NCBI GenBank assembly: GCA_023405135.1
Contig: JAEXYZ010000066.1
Coordinates: 35,065-99,064, forward strand
DNA from: Bacillota bacterium
GTDB lineage: Bacteria; Bacillota; Bacilli; Bacillales_A; Planococcaceae
Reading direction: 5' to 3'
DNA length: 64,000 nucleotides
The position numbers were made by a program, and so were the translations under genes. The notes beneath the pieces are model-generated. The model was not told where the DNA came from. It searched no databases and saw only the letters and a list, made by a program, of their open reading frames with translations. The stretch's first letter is position 1. Each line of letters opens with the position of its first letter. This document shows positions 9,161 through 17,492 of the stretch, piece by piece.

Positions 9161-9931
9161 GTGGTACAACTAATGCTAGATAATGAACAAAAACTTTGGG
9201 ATAGCTGGATAAATAGTCGAGATCCTCATGCGGGTGATTTACTCTTAAAAAAATATAAACCACTAGTATCTTTTCATGTTCAACGTATTGGCGCTGGTGT
9301 GCCGAAAAATGTTTCGAGAGATGATTTGATGAGTCTTGGCATGATGGGACTTTTCGATGCATTAAATAAATTTGACATAAATAGAGATTTGAAATTTGAT
9401 ACATATGCTTCTTTCAGAGTGCGCGGTGCTATTATTGACGGATTAAGAAAAGAGGATTGGTTGCCACGCTCTGCGAGAGAAAAAGCAAAGAAAATGGAAG
9501 CCCAAATTGAAAAATTAGAACAGAAGCTAATGAGACATGTAACGCCTGAGGAACTTGCTGAATATATGAATTTACCGATTGAGGAAGTTTATCAGACAGT
9601 ACAAGAACATTTCTTTTCTAATGTACTTTCAATCAATGAGCAACAAGATCAAGAAGAAGCTGAAGGTAAAGCGTTTGTTATTCGAGACGATAATACTAAA
9701 ACACCAGAACAAGAAGCTGTATTTTCAGAGTTGATATCCGATCTTGAGGAAAATATTAAAAAGCTAAATGCCAAGGAACAGCTAGTTTTAAGTTTATTCT
9801 ATACTGAAGAAATGACGCTTACAGAAATTGGTGAATTACTAGAACTTTCAACATCTCGTATTTCCCAAATTCATTCGAAAGCTTTATTAAAACTTAGGAA
9901 ACTTCTTTCTACTGAAATGACTAATGTTTAG
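9161..9931 (+). CDS. sigD: RNA polymerase sigma factor SigD (FliA/sigma-28 type)
   Basis: SigD directs transcription of late flagellar, chemotaxis and autolysin genes. The protein (256 aa from this start) shows region 2 (DDLMSLGMMGLFDALNKF, then FDTYASFRVRGAIIDGLRKE), region 3 (PEELAEYMNLPIEEVYQTV) and region 4 (MTLTEIGELLELSTSRISQI). Several starts are in frame. GTG at 9161 has a GAGGTGG site at good spacing; ATG at 9173, preceded by GAGGGTGG, is an almost equally good alternative. Unlike in B. subtilis, it is separated from the chemotaxis genes by a strong terminator and its own promoter. Confidence 0.96.
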   Translation: MVQLMLDNEQKLWDSWINSRDPHAGDLLLKKYKPLVSFHVQRIGAGVPKNVSRDDLMSLGMMGLFDALNKFDINRDLKFDTYASFRVRGAIIDGLRKEDWLPRSAREKAKKMEAQIEKLEQKLMRHVTPEELAEYMNLPIEEVYQTVQEHFFSNVLSINEQQDQEEAEGKAFVIRDDNTKTPEQEAVFSELISDLEENIKKLNAKEQLVLSLFYTEEMTLTEIGELLELSTSRISQIHSKALLKLRKLLSTEMTNV

Positions 9932-9942
9932 GGAGTGATTTT

Positions 9943-10245
9943 ATGAGTTTAAGAAATATAGAGCTCCAAATTGCAATTCCAAAAACATATGAAGCAGGTA
10001 AAACATTAGAACAACATCAACAGAATGTCATCCAACAGCAATACAATGCAAATGAAGCATTAAAAAAAGAAATTGAAAAAAAGCAGCTTACAGTTATGGA
10101 TACTGAAAAAATAGACAATATTACTGAAGATGAAAACAGTAGTACTAGTGACCAAAATATGTCTAAAAAAGAAAAGCAGAAAAAAAAGAATCAAGAAGAA
10201 GTTCAGCATCCGTTTAAAGGGAATTTTATTGATTTTAGTGGATAG
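9943..10245 (+). CDS. Small charged conserved protein downstream of sigD, function unknown
   Basis: The 100-residue product is highly polar, with many Gln, Lys and Glu residues, and has no membrane segment. Its N terminus (SLRNIELQIAIPKTYEAGK) and C terminus (HPFKGNFIDFSG) look conserved around a low-complexity middle. Proteins of this pattern occur next to sigD in other flagellated Firmicutes, from recollection of the family. It follows sigD by 11 bp behind a GGGAGTG site and precedes the SwrB-like gene, so it belongs to the sigD transcript. The function is unknown. Confidence 0.75.
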   Translation: MSLRNIELQIAIPKTYEAGKTLEQHQQNVIQQQYNANEALKKEIEKKQLTVMDTEKIDNITEDENSSTSDQNMSKKEKQKKKNQEEVQHPFKGNFIDFSG

Positions 10246-10254
10246 GAGAACGTG

Positions 10255-10821
10255 ATGGTCTCAATAATCGTATTACTGATCGTTTCACAACTTATAAGTT
10301 TTTACTTTATTCTTCTTTTAAACACAAAATTGGCTAAATTTAAGGATTTGGAAATACGACAAGATAAGCTTATTCGTGAAATGGATAATGCAATAAGTGT
10401 TTATTTATTAGAGATGCGTGAAGAAAACGATCGTTTAATTAAAGAACTTTCAAATGTTAAACAAATTGAATCAAAAAAAGATATACAAGAAAAACAAAAT
10501 GTGGCAATTATACAAGAAAAAATACCTTTCGAGCCAATCCAAGACGATAACAATATAATAGATGATGTTGCTATTGAAGCAAAGCCACTTGTTCCCAAAA
10601 ATATAGTAAAAAACGCATACAATCAACAAAAGAACTTAAATAGTTCTCAAAATTTGGAGCTAGTAATTAAAGAGAAGGAACCAATTGAATCAACTGAAAT
10701 ACTAACATTTGAACAACAAGTATTAAAGATGCATCTTGAGGGGAAATCTATTGATGAAATAGCAAAAATTACTCAAAAAGGTAAAACAGAAATCGAGTTG
10801 TTAATTAAGTTTCATGCATAA
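10255..10821 (+). CDS. SwrB-like protein (DUF6115 type)
   Basis: The 188-residue protein has one N-terminal membrane segment (about 1-20), a charged coiled-coil-like part (about 25-75) and a low-complexity middle. Its C-terminal motif, QVLKMHLEGKSIDEIAKITQ, is a helix-turn-helix-like element shared with B. subtilis SwrB (YlxL). SwrB occupies the same position between sigD and rpsB and promotes flagellar export gate activation and swarming. Overall similarity away from the two ends is low, so exact equivalence is inferred. The ATG at 10255 has AGGAG at proper spacing; the adjacent GTG at 10252 is too close. Confidence 0.8.
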   Translation: MVSIIVLLIVSQLISFYFILLLNTKLAKFKDLEIRQDKLIREMDNAISVYLLEMREENDRLIKELSNVKQIESKKDIQEKQNVAIIQEKIPFEPIQDDNNIIDDVAIEAKPLVPKNIVKNAYNQQKNLNSSQNLELVIKEKEPIESTEILTFEQQVLKMHLEGKSIDEIAKITQKGKTEIELLIKFHA

Positions 10822-10825
10822 AGTG

Positions 10826-10854
10826 TTGCAGTACGAAATCTAGTGTGTTATATT
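10826..10854 (+). promoter_or_regulatory. Sigma-A promoter for rpsB
   Basis: TTGCAG (10826-10831) is followed after 17 bp by TATATT (10849-10854), with a TGT extension immediately before the -10. Transcription would start near 10861, giving an rpsB leader of about 118 nt. Confidence 0.75.
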
Positions 10855-10978
10855 ATCAATTGGTGTTATTATTACACACGCATTTTGATGTAGTAAGTGG
10901 TGCTTTTTGAATAAAAAGTTGCTTGTTACAAATGAAAAATGCGGAGGAAAAAACCAAAATATTAGGAGGAACATATTT

Positions 10979-11701
10979 ATGTCAGTAATTTCAATGAAAC
11001 AATTACTTGAAGCTGGTGTACATTTCGGACATCAAACTCGCCGTTGGAACCCAAAAATGAAAAAATACATTTTTGTAGAGCGTAACGGTATCTATATTAT
11101 CGATTTACAAAAAACAGTTAAAAAATTAGAAGAAGCTTACGACTTCATGCGTCAAGTTGGCCAAGATGGTGGTAAAGTACTTTTCGTTGGTACTAAAAAA
11201 CAAGCGCAAGAAGCAATTAAAGAAGAAGCTGAACGTTCAGGTAACTACTACATCAACCAACGTTGGTTAGGTGGTACTTTAACAAACTTCGGTACAATCC
11301 AAAAACGTGTTGCTCGTATGAAAGCAATCGAAAAAATGGAAGAAGACGGTACTTTCGACGTACTTCCTAAAAAAGAAGTTATCCAACTTAAAAAAGAACA
11401 CGAACGTCTTGTTAAATTCTTAGGCGGTATTCGTGATATGGCTGATATTCCAGATGTAATGTTTGTAGTTGACCCACGTAAAGAGCGTATTGCTGTTGCA
11501 GAAGCTCGTAAATTAAATATTCCTATCGTAGGTATTGTTGATACTAACTGTGATCCAGATGAAATCGACTACGTAATCCCTGCAAACGACGATGCTATCC
11601 GCGCTGTTAAATTATTAACTGCTAAAATGGCAGATGCTCTAATCGAGTCTAAACAAGGTGAATCTGAAGCTACAGCTGAAGAAGTAGTTGCTGCTGAGTA
11701 A
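10979..11701 (+). CDS. rpsB: 30S ribosomal protein S2
   Basis: S2 is a late-assembling 30S protein. The 240-residue product starts SVISMKQLLEAGVHFGHQTR and contains the family segments NPKMKKYIFVERNGIYIIDL and QRWLGGTLTNF. The ATG at 10979 is preceded by TAGGAGGAA; the longer in-frame TTG at 10907 has no homologous N terminus and was rejected. Codon use is of the highly expressed type. tsf follows as usual, but with its own terminator and gap between them. Confidence 0.98.
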   Translation: MSVISMKQLLEAGVHFGHQTRRWNPKMKKYIFVERNGIYIIDLQKTVKKLEEAYDFMRQVGQDGGKVLFVGTKKQAQEAIKEEAERSGNYYINQRWLGGTLTNFGTIQKRVARMKAIEKMEEDGTFDVLPKKEVIQLKKEHERLVKFLGGIRDMADIPDVMFVVDPRKERIAVAEARKLNIPIVGIVDTNCDPDEIDYVIPANDDAIRAVKLLTAKMADALIESKQGESEATAEEVVAAE

Positions 11702-11800
11702 TTCACTGTTAGAAAACTTGGCTTAATGCAAAGTTTAGGTGACAAGCTTAGTTGCATTTATGCAAATTAGGAAGTGTTCAACTTTCTTATTTGCCTACAG

Positions 11801-11840
11801 AAAGGTGATAAGTGGATGAAACCTCTTATCACCTTTTTTT
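11801..11840 (+). terminator. Terminator after rpsB
   Basis: The perfect 12-bp arms 11801-11812 and 11825-11836 are followed by a T-run. It would limit read-through from rpsB into tsf. Confidence 0.9.
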
Positions 11841-11844
11841 AAGA

Positions 11845-11926
11845 AGAAAAGTGGAGGCGGTTTGCCTATCCGACTGAAACTGGAGAAAGTTGAAGTTTCC
11901 AAGGAGCTAACCGCTGGAACTTGACA
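11845..11926 (+). repeat. REP-like intergenic element upstream of tsf
   Basis: This GC-richer segment begins AAAAGTGGAGGCGG and contains GACTGAAACTGGAGA and CCGCTGGAACTTGAC. The same leading motif and the GACTG...CTGGAGA block occur in inverted orientation near 42150-42200, so the segment belongs to a dispersed family. Its right end supplies TTGACA (11921-11926). Confidence 0.6.
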
Positions 11927-11950
11927 TTTTTTGTGAAATGTTACTAAAGA
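11921..11950 (+). promoter_or_regulatory. Possible tsf promoter using the repeat end
   Basis: A perfect TTGACA (11921-11926) is followed after 18 bp by TAAAGA (11945-11950), which is a poor -10. It lies downstream of the rpsB terminator and upstream of tsf, where a promoter is needed. Confidence 0.35.
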
Positions 11951-11996
11951 TATACAACAAAAATTTAATAACTGATACTCAAGGAGGAAACTTCAA

Positions 11997-12881
11997 ATGG
12001 CAATTACTGCACAATTAGTAAAAGAACTTCGTGAAAAAACTGGCGCAGGTATGATGGACTGCAAAAAAGCATTAGTAGAAACAGATGGTAACATCGAGGC
12101 TGCAATTGACTTCTTACGTGAAAAAGGTCTTTCATCTGCTGCGAAAAAAGCTGACCGTATCGCTGCAGAAGGAACTACTTATATTTTAGCTGAAGGTAAT
12201 GAAGCTGTTATTTTAGAAGTTAACGCTGAAACTGACTTCGTTGCTAAAAACGAAAAATTCCAAGTACTTGTTGCTGAATTAGCAAAACAAATTTTAGCTG
12301 CAAAACCTGAATCAGTAGAAGCTGCATTAGAAATTACAAATGCAGAAGGTGTTAAAATCGCTGATCAAATTTCAACTGCTGTAGCTACAATTGGAGAAAA
12401 AATTACTCTTCGTCGTTTCGAAGTTAAAACTAAAACTGATGCTGATGCTTTCGGTTCATACCTACATATGGGTGGACGTATCGGTGTATTAGTAGTACTT
12501 GAAGGTTCTACTAATGAAGATGCAGCGAAAGATGTTGCAATGCACATTGCTGCTATTAACCCTAAATATGTATCACGTGACGAAGTTTCTGAAGAAGAAG
12601 TTGCTCATGAGCGTAAAATTTTAACAGAACAAGCATTAAACGAAGGTAAACCAGAAAATATCGTTGCTAAAATGGTTGAAGGTCGTCTTGGTAAATACTT
12701 CGAAGAAATTTGTTTATTAGACCAAACTTTTGTTAAAAATTCTGACCAAAAAGTTCGTGACTTCGTAAAAACTACAGGTGGAACTGTAACATCATTTGTA
12801 CGTTTTGCTGTTGGTGAAGGTATTGAAAAACGTGAAGATAACTTCGCTGAAGAAGTAATGAACCAAGTTAAAGGTAACTAA
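11997..12881 (+). CDS. tsf: Translation elongation factor Ts
   Basis: EF-Ts is the nucleotide exchange factor for EF-Tu. The 294-residue protein has the N-terminal UBA-like domain with LREKTGAGMMDCKKAL. It also has the core TDFVAKNEKF motif that contacts EF-Tu, and dimerisation subdomains ending in FVRFAVGEGIEKREDNF. A strong AAGGAGGAAAC site precedes the ATG. It is followed by two hairpins before pyrH. Confidence 0.98.
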   Translation: MAITAQLVKELREKTGAGMMDCKKALVETDGNIEAAIDFLREKGLSSAAKKADRIAAEGTTYILAEGNEAVILEVNAETDFVAKNEKFQVLVAELAKQILAAKPESVEAALEITNAEGVKIADQISTAVATIGEKITLRRFEVKTKTDADAFGSYLHMGGRIGVLVVLEGSTNEDAAKDVAMHIAAINPKYVSRDEVSEEEVAHERKILTEQALNEGKPENIVAKMVEGRLGKYFEEICLLDQTFVKNSDQKVRDFVKTTGGTVTSFVRFAVGEGIEKREDNFAEEVMNQVKGN

Positions 12882-12925
12882 TTAATTTAATTAATAAATT
12901 GTGTGATGAACACAATTGATGGAAG

Positions 12926-12957
12926 TAGGGAGCACAATTTGCGTGTTCCCTATTTTT
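12926..12957 (+). terminator. Terminator after tsf
   Basis: The arms 12926-12935 and 12943-12952 (TAGGGAGCAC with GTGTTCCCTA) are followed by a T-run. A second perfect 8-bp inverted repeat (AATTGTGT/ACACAATT, 12897-12904 and 12910-12917) lies just upstream. Confidence 0.85.
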
Positions 12958-13013
12958 CAAGATATTAAATTTAATGATGGTTGGATTTTAATAATGAGTA
13001 ACGGAGGTTTACT

Positions 13014-13739
13014 ATGAGTGTGCCACAATATAAACGAGTAGTAATTAAATTAAGCGGTGAAGCATTAGCAGGTGAAGCTGGTTTTGGTTTATCACCAAAG
13101 ATCATTAAATCTGTAGCCGAAGATATTAAAGAAGTAGTAGAGCTTGGCGTTGAGGTAGCGGTAGTTGTCGGAGGTGGAAACATCTGGCGTGGGAAAGTTG
13201 GCAGTGAAATGGGAATGGATCGTGCCTCTGCAGATTATATGGGTATGCTAGCAACAGTTATGAATTCGTTAGCATTACAAGATGCCTTAGAAAAATTAGA
13301 TATTGAAACTCGTGTTCAATCTTCAATTGTGATGACACAAGTGGCGGAGCCTTACATACGTCGAAAAGCAGTTCGTCATCTAGAGAAAAAACGTGTAGTC
13401 ATTTTTGCAGCAGGAACAGGAAATCCATTTTTCTCAACAGATACTACAGCTGCATTACGTGCCGCAGAAATTGACGCAGAAGCAATTTTAATGGCGAAAA
13501 ATAATGTGGATGGTGTATATTCAGCAGATCCAAAGGTTGATGAAAATGCAGTTAAGTATGACACACTCACTTATTTAGATGTAATTCAACAAGGATTACA
13601 AGTTATGGATTCAACAGCTTCCACTTTATGTATGGACAACGACATACCTTTAATAGTATTCTCTATTATGGATAAAGGAAATATTAAACGCGCCGTACGC
13701 GGTGATAAAATTGGAACAGTCGTTAGGAGGAATCTATAA
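13014..13739 (+). CDS. pyrH: Uridylate kinase
   Basis: PyrH phosphorylates UMP to UDP and belongs to the amino-acid-kinase fold. The 241-residue product shows VVIKLSGEALAGE, VVVGGGNIWRG, RASADYMGMLATVMN and FFSTDTTAALRAAEI, which form the nucleotide and UMP pockets. It begins with ATG after ACGGAGGTTT and overlaps frr by one base (TAATG), implying coupled translation. Confidence 0.98.
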   Translation: MSVPQYKRVVIKLSGEALAGEAGFGLSPKIIKSVAEDIKEVVELGVEVAVVVGGGNIWRGKVGSEMGMDRASADYMGMLATVMNSLALQDALEKLDIETRVQSSIVMTQVAEPYIRRKAVRHLEKKRVVIFAAGTGNPFFSTDTTAALRAAEIDAEAILMAKNNVDGVYSADPKVDENAVKYDTLTYLDVIQQGLQVMDSTASTLCMDNDIPLIVFSIMDKGNIKRAVRGDKIGTVVRRNL

Positions 13740-14296
13740 TGCCTAAGCAAGTATTAGAACAAGCAAAAGACAAAATGAATAAAACAATCTCTGCCTTTAC
13801 ACGAGAACTCGCTTCAATTCGTGCAGGACGTGCTAACGCTTCACTTCTTGATAGAATTTCAGTTGATTATTATGGTGCACCTACTCCAATCAATCAATTA
13901 GCAGGTGTTTCAGTACCAGAAGCACGTTTACTAGTAATAACACCATATGATAAATCGATTTTAGGTGAAATTGAAAAAGCGATTATGAAATCAGATATTG
14001 GTATTACACCAACAAATGATGGTAATGTTATTCGTTTAGCAATCCCTGCTTTGACTGAAGAACGTCGTAAAGACCTTGTTAAAATTGTGAAAAAAGAAGC
14101 AGAGGATGCGAAAATCGCAATTCGTAATGTGCGTCGTGATGCTAATGATGATTTGAAAAAATTAGAGAAAAATGGCGACATTACAGAAGATGATCTTCGT
14201 GGTTATAGTGACGATATTCAAAAGCTAACTGATGAATTTATCGTGAAAGTAGACGAGGTTGCAAAAGATAAAGAAAAAGAAATTTTATCTGTATAA
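13739..14296 (+). CDS. frr: Ribosome recycling factor
   Basis: RRF splits post-termination ribosomes together with EF-G. The 185-residue product has the standard length and motifs: FTRELASIRAGRANASLLD, VDYYGAPTPINQLA, and the C-terminal RRDANDDLKKLEKNGDITED. The gene overlaps pyrH by one base and ends just before a terminator. Confidence 0.98.
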   Translation: MPKQVLEQAKDKMNKTISAFTRELASIRAGRANASLLDRISVDYYGAPTPINQLAGVSVPEARLLVITPYDKSILGEIEKAIMKSDIGITPTNDGNVIRLAIPALTEERRKDLVKIVKKEAEDAKIAIRNVRRDANDDLKKLEKNGDITEDDLRGYSDDIQKLTDEFIVKVDEVAKDKEKEILSV

Positions 14297-14393
14297 AAAG
14301 GCGTTTTTACTGAAGTGATATTTAGTATACAGATAGGGACAATTGGACGCCTATAACTTCTAAAAAATTATAGTGAACAAAAAAGTGGATTAG

Positions 14394-14423
14394 GACGTCC
14401 TGTTTATTAGGACGTCTTTTTCT
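14394..14423 (+). terminator. Terminator after frr
   Basis: GACGTCCT (14394-14401) pairs with AGGACGTC (14409-14416) and is followed by TTTTTCT. The rest of the 325-bp frr-uppS gap shows only a short inverted repeat near 14298/14348 and AT-rich sequence. Confidence 0.8.
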
Positions 14424-14570
14424 CTTAATATGAAATAGTAAGTTTTAAATATTTAACTATGTAGTAATTGGCATATCGTCAACTTACACTAAAAGAAACT
14501 AACACATTTCTGTTATGTATACATAAAAACAAATGTTTATAAAGAAAAAAAGGACACAAACTTTCGATTT

Positions 14571-14579
14571 TGATATGAT
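14571..14579 (+). promoter_or_regulatory. Extended -10 promoter upstream of uppS
   Basis: TGATATGAT is an extended -10 (TGn plus TATGAT) 43 bp upstream of the uppS ATG. No convincing -35 hexamer was seen. Confidence 0.45.
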
Positions 14580-14621
14580 AATTAAGAATACGTCCAAAAT
14601 GTTGTCAGGTGGGGGAATAAA

Positions 14622-15404
14622 ATGTTCAAAGGAATATTAGGAAAGTCAAAAAAAGAAAAGAAATCGATGGTGGATAATGAAATCAATGACTTTATACCTT
14701 CCCATATTGCAATCATTATGGACGGCAACGGACGGTGGGCTAAAAAGAGAGCAATGCCGAGAATAGCTGGACATCATGAAGGAATGAAAACTGTTCGGAA
14801 AATTGCTAGATGTGCTGATGATTTAGGAATAAAAGTACTAACGCTTTATGCATTTTCTACAGAAAACTGGAAAAGACCGAAAACTGAAGTAGAATATTTA
14901 ATGGGTTTGCCCCAAAAGTTTTTAAATTCTTTTATGCCAGAAATTATGGAACGTAATATTCGAGTACAAATGATTGGTGATAAAGAAGTTTTACCGGCCA
15001 ATACACAAGCTGCATTAAATGAAGCGATGGAAAAAACTAAAAATAATACAGGCCTTATATTAAATTTTGCTATGAATTATGGAAGTCGCTCTGAAATTGT
15101 TAAAGCATTCAAGGATATAATGATAGAAGTTAGTAATGGAAATTTAACAATCGACTCAATCGATGAAAATACAGTGAATCAATATTTAATGACATCGCAG
15201 CTACCAGAACCAGATCTACTCATACGTACTAGTGGAGAAGTTCGTTTAAGTAATTTTATGTTATGGCAACTCGCCTATACGGAGTTTTGGTTTACTGATA
15301 TACTCTGGCCTGATTTTAATGAACAAACTTTCGTGGAAGCAATTCAGGCTTATCAAAAGAGGAATCGACGCTACGGTGGGTTGAAAGGGGAAGAAAATCG
15401 TTGA
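14622..15404 (+). CDS. uppS: Undecaprenyl diphosphate synthase (isoprenyl transferase)
   Basis: UppS condenses isopentenyl diphosphate onto farnesyl diphosphate in cis to make the C55 carrier for wall synthesis. The 260-residue protein has the family signature IAIIMDGNGRWAKKR with the catalytic Asp, LTLYAFSTENWKRP, and the C-terminal DLLIRTSGEVRLSNF. A short charged extension precedes the core. The start is the ATG behind a GGTGGGGG site. The 3' end overlaps cdsA by 4 bp. Confidence 0.97.
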   Translation: MFKGILGKSKKEKKSMVDNEINDFIPSHIAIIMDGNGRWAKKRAMPRIAGHHEGMKTVRKIARCADDLGIKVLTLYAFSTENWKRPKTEVEYLMGLPQKFLNSFMPEIMERNIRVQMIGDKEVLPANTQAALNEAMEKTKNNTGLILNFAMNYGSRSEIVKAFKDIMIEVSNGNLTIDSIDENTVNQYLMTSQLPEPDLLIRTSGEVRLSNFMLWQLAYTEFWFTDILWPDFNEQTFVEAIQAYQKRNRRYGGLKGEENR

Positions 15405-16195
15405 AACAAAGGATTATTACGGGGGTAGTTGCTGCTGCATTATTTATCCCATTTGTTATAATTGGCAATTTGCCTTTTACACTTTTAGTTTATTTCGTAG
15501 CAGCAATCGGATTGTTTGAAATCCTCCGAATGAGAAAGATTCCAATTTTTTCGATTCCAGGATTAATTGGAACCTTGACATTGTTCGCCATATTATTTCC
15601 AGTTACATGGGCGGATCGCATTATTGAACAGACTTCTTATACAAAGTTAGAACTTGTCATTATTGCAATTATTCTTTTATTAGTTTATTCAGTTATTGTG
15701 AAAAATCGTTTTACATTTGATCATGTTGCTTTCGTTTTATTAAGCACGTTTTATGTGGGCATTGGCTTTTATTATTTAATTGAAACTCGTGAAGCTGGCT
15801 TACAATTTATTATTTATGCGTTATTGGTAGTTTGGTCAACAGATTCAGGCGCATATTTTACAGGTCGAAAAATAGGGAAAAATAAACTGTGGCCTGAAAT
15901 TTCACCAAATAAAACCATTGAGGGCTTTATTGGTGGTATTGTAATTGCGGTCCTATTTGCATGTTTAATGCAAATAATATATCCATTTGAGATATCGTGG
16001 CTTGCTTTCATTATCATTACAATTGTTTGTTCAATTTTTGGCCAAATGGGAGATTTAGTTGAATCTGCTATTAAAAGACATTATGATGTGAAAGATTCAG
16101 GAACAATTTTGCCAGGTCATGGGGGAATTTTGGATCGTTTTGATAGTTTATTATTCGTATTACCATTATTAAATTTACTGCATTTTGTAAGTTAA
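15401..16195 (+). CDS. cdsA: Phosphatidate cytidylyltransferase
   Basis: CdsA makes CDP-diacylglycerol, the precursor of all glycerophospholipids. The 264-residue polytopic membrane protein begins MKQRIITGVVAAALFIPF (TTG start) and has the CDP-diglyceride synthetase signature near the C terminus, SAIKRHYDVKDSG followed by GHGGILDRFDS. It is coupled to uppS by a 4-bp overlap and followed by dxr after a gap of about 100 bp. Confidence 0.96.
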   Translation: MKQRIITGVVAAALFIPFVIIGNLPFTLLVYFVAAIGLFEILRMRKIPIFSIPGLIGTLTLFAILFPVTWADRIIEQTSYTKLELVIIAIILLLVYSVIVKNRFTFDHVAFVLLSTFYVGIGFYYLIETREAGLQFIIYALLVVWSTDSGAYFTGRKIGKNKLWPEISPNKTIEGFIGGIVIAVLFACLMQIIYPFEISWLAFIIITIVCSIFGQMGDLVESAIKRHYDVKDSGTILPGHGGILDRFDSLLFVLPLLNLLHFVS

Positions 16196-16298
16196 TATTT
16201 TGAGGACAAGCTTCATAAGTTGCAAAAGAAGAATCAATTGTAAGAATGATTTATGATTTTGATGCAGTGGATTTGATATTTTGAAGGGAAGTAATTTT

Positions 16299-17444
16299 TT
16301 GAAAAAAATAAGTTTATTAGGAGCAACTGGCTCTATTGGATGGCAAACAGTTGACATTTTATTAAACCATCCTGAAAGCTTTAAGCTTGTTGCTTTTTCA
16401 GCAGGTAAAAATATTGAAAAAACACGTAAAATTATCGATGACCTACAGCCAGAGCTTGTATCAGTACAAGATGAAAGTGATGCTTTAGAACTGCAAAAGG
16501 ATTATCCTCATATTCATTTTACTTTTGGAAAACAAGGATTAGTTGATGTGGCGACACATCCTGATTCAACAGTACTTTTAAATGCGGTATTAGGTAGTAT
16601 AGGTTTAGAATCGACACTTGCTGCTATTCGCATGGGAAAAACGATTGCTATTGCAAATAAAGAAACATTAGTTACAGCAGGTCATTTAGTAATGGCTGAG
16701 GCCAAAAAATATAACGCACCAATTTTACCAGTTGATAGTGAGCATTCTGCAGTTTTCCAATCAATGAATGGTGAAAATCCAAAGCAAATAGAAAGAATTA
16801 TTTTAACTGCATCAGGTGGATCATTCCGAGACAAAACCCGTGAACAATTAAAAGATGTAACTGTTAAAGATGCACTAAATCATCCTAATTGGTCAATGGG
16901 AGCAAAAATTACGATAGATTCTACAACAATGATGAATAAAGGATTAGAAGTAATTGAAGCACATGTACTTTTTAACATGCCCTATGAAAAAATTGATGTT
17001 TTATTACATCGAGAAAGTATTATTCATTCATTAGTTGAGTATCATGATACAAGTGTCATTGCTCAACTAGGTACTCCGGATATGCGTGTACCGATTCAAT
17101 ATGCACTAAGTTACCCAGAACGTTTGCCGCTTATAGAAGGACAACGGTTAAATTTAGCTCAAATTGGACAACTCCACTTTAAAGAAGTTGATTTTGACCG
17201 TTATCGAGCTTTAAAACTAGCCTATGATGCTGGACGAGCAGGTGGTACGATTTTAACTGCTATGAATGCGGCGAACGAAGCGGCTGTTGCACTATTTTTA
17301 CAAGAAAAAATTACGTTTTTACAAATCGAAGAAATTATTGAACAAGTAATGAATGATCATAACAATGTATTATTGCCAGATTTAGAAACTATACTTCAAG
17401 TAGATATTGAAACAAGAAAAACAGTAGTTAGCATGGTAAAATAG
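16299..17444 (+). CDS. dxr: 1-deoxy-D-xylulose 5-phosphate reductoisomerase
   Basis: Dxr is the first committed enzyme of the MEP isoprenoid pathway and ultimately feeds the UppS substrate. The 381-residue product starts MKKISLLGATGSIG (NADPH site, 8-14) and includes ANKETLV, PVDSEHSAVFQ and SMGAKITIDSTTMMNKGLE. The TTG at 16299 has AAGGGAAG upstream at good spacing; the in-frame TTG at 16281 lies in front of that site and is less likely. Confidence 0.96.
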   Translation: MKKISLLGATGSIGWQTVDILLNHPESFKLVAFSAGKNIEKTRKIIDDLQPELVSVQDESDALELQKDYPHIHFTFGKQGLVDVATHPDSTVLLNAVLGSIGLESTLAAIRMGKTIAIANKETLVTAGHLVMAEAKKYNAPILPVDSEHSAVFQSMNGENPKQIERIILTASGGSFRDKTREQLKDVTVKDALNHPNWSMGAKITIDSTTMMNKGLEVIEAHVLFNMPYEKIDVLLHRESIIHSLVEYHDTSVIAQLGTPDMRVPIQYALSYPERLPLIEGQRLNLAQIGQLHFKEVDFDRYRALKLAYDAGRAGGTILTAMNAANEAAVALFLQEKITFLQIEEIIEQVMNDHNNVLLPDLETILQVDIETRKTVVSMVK

Positions 17445-17492
17445 ATAGAGTGAGCATAGACTAACAAAACTTGCTCTTAAAGGTGGGATTTT

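Noticed and set aside
10861..10978. Ribosomal protein autoregulatory leader upstream of rpsB
   Set aside because: A leader of about 118 nt exists, but I could not find a convincing conserved structure by eye.
10907..10978. Longer in-frame start for rpsB at TTG 10907
   Set aside because: The extra 24 residues are not part of S2 and the strong ribosome binding site serves the ATG at 10979.
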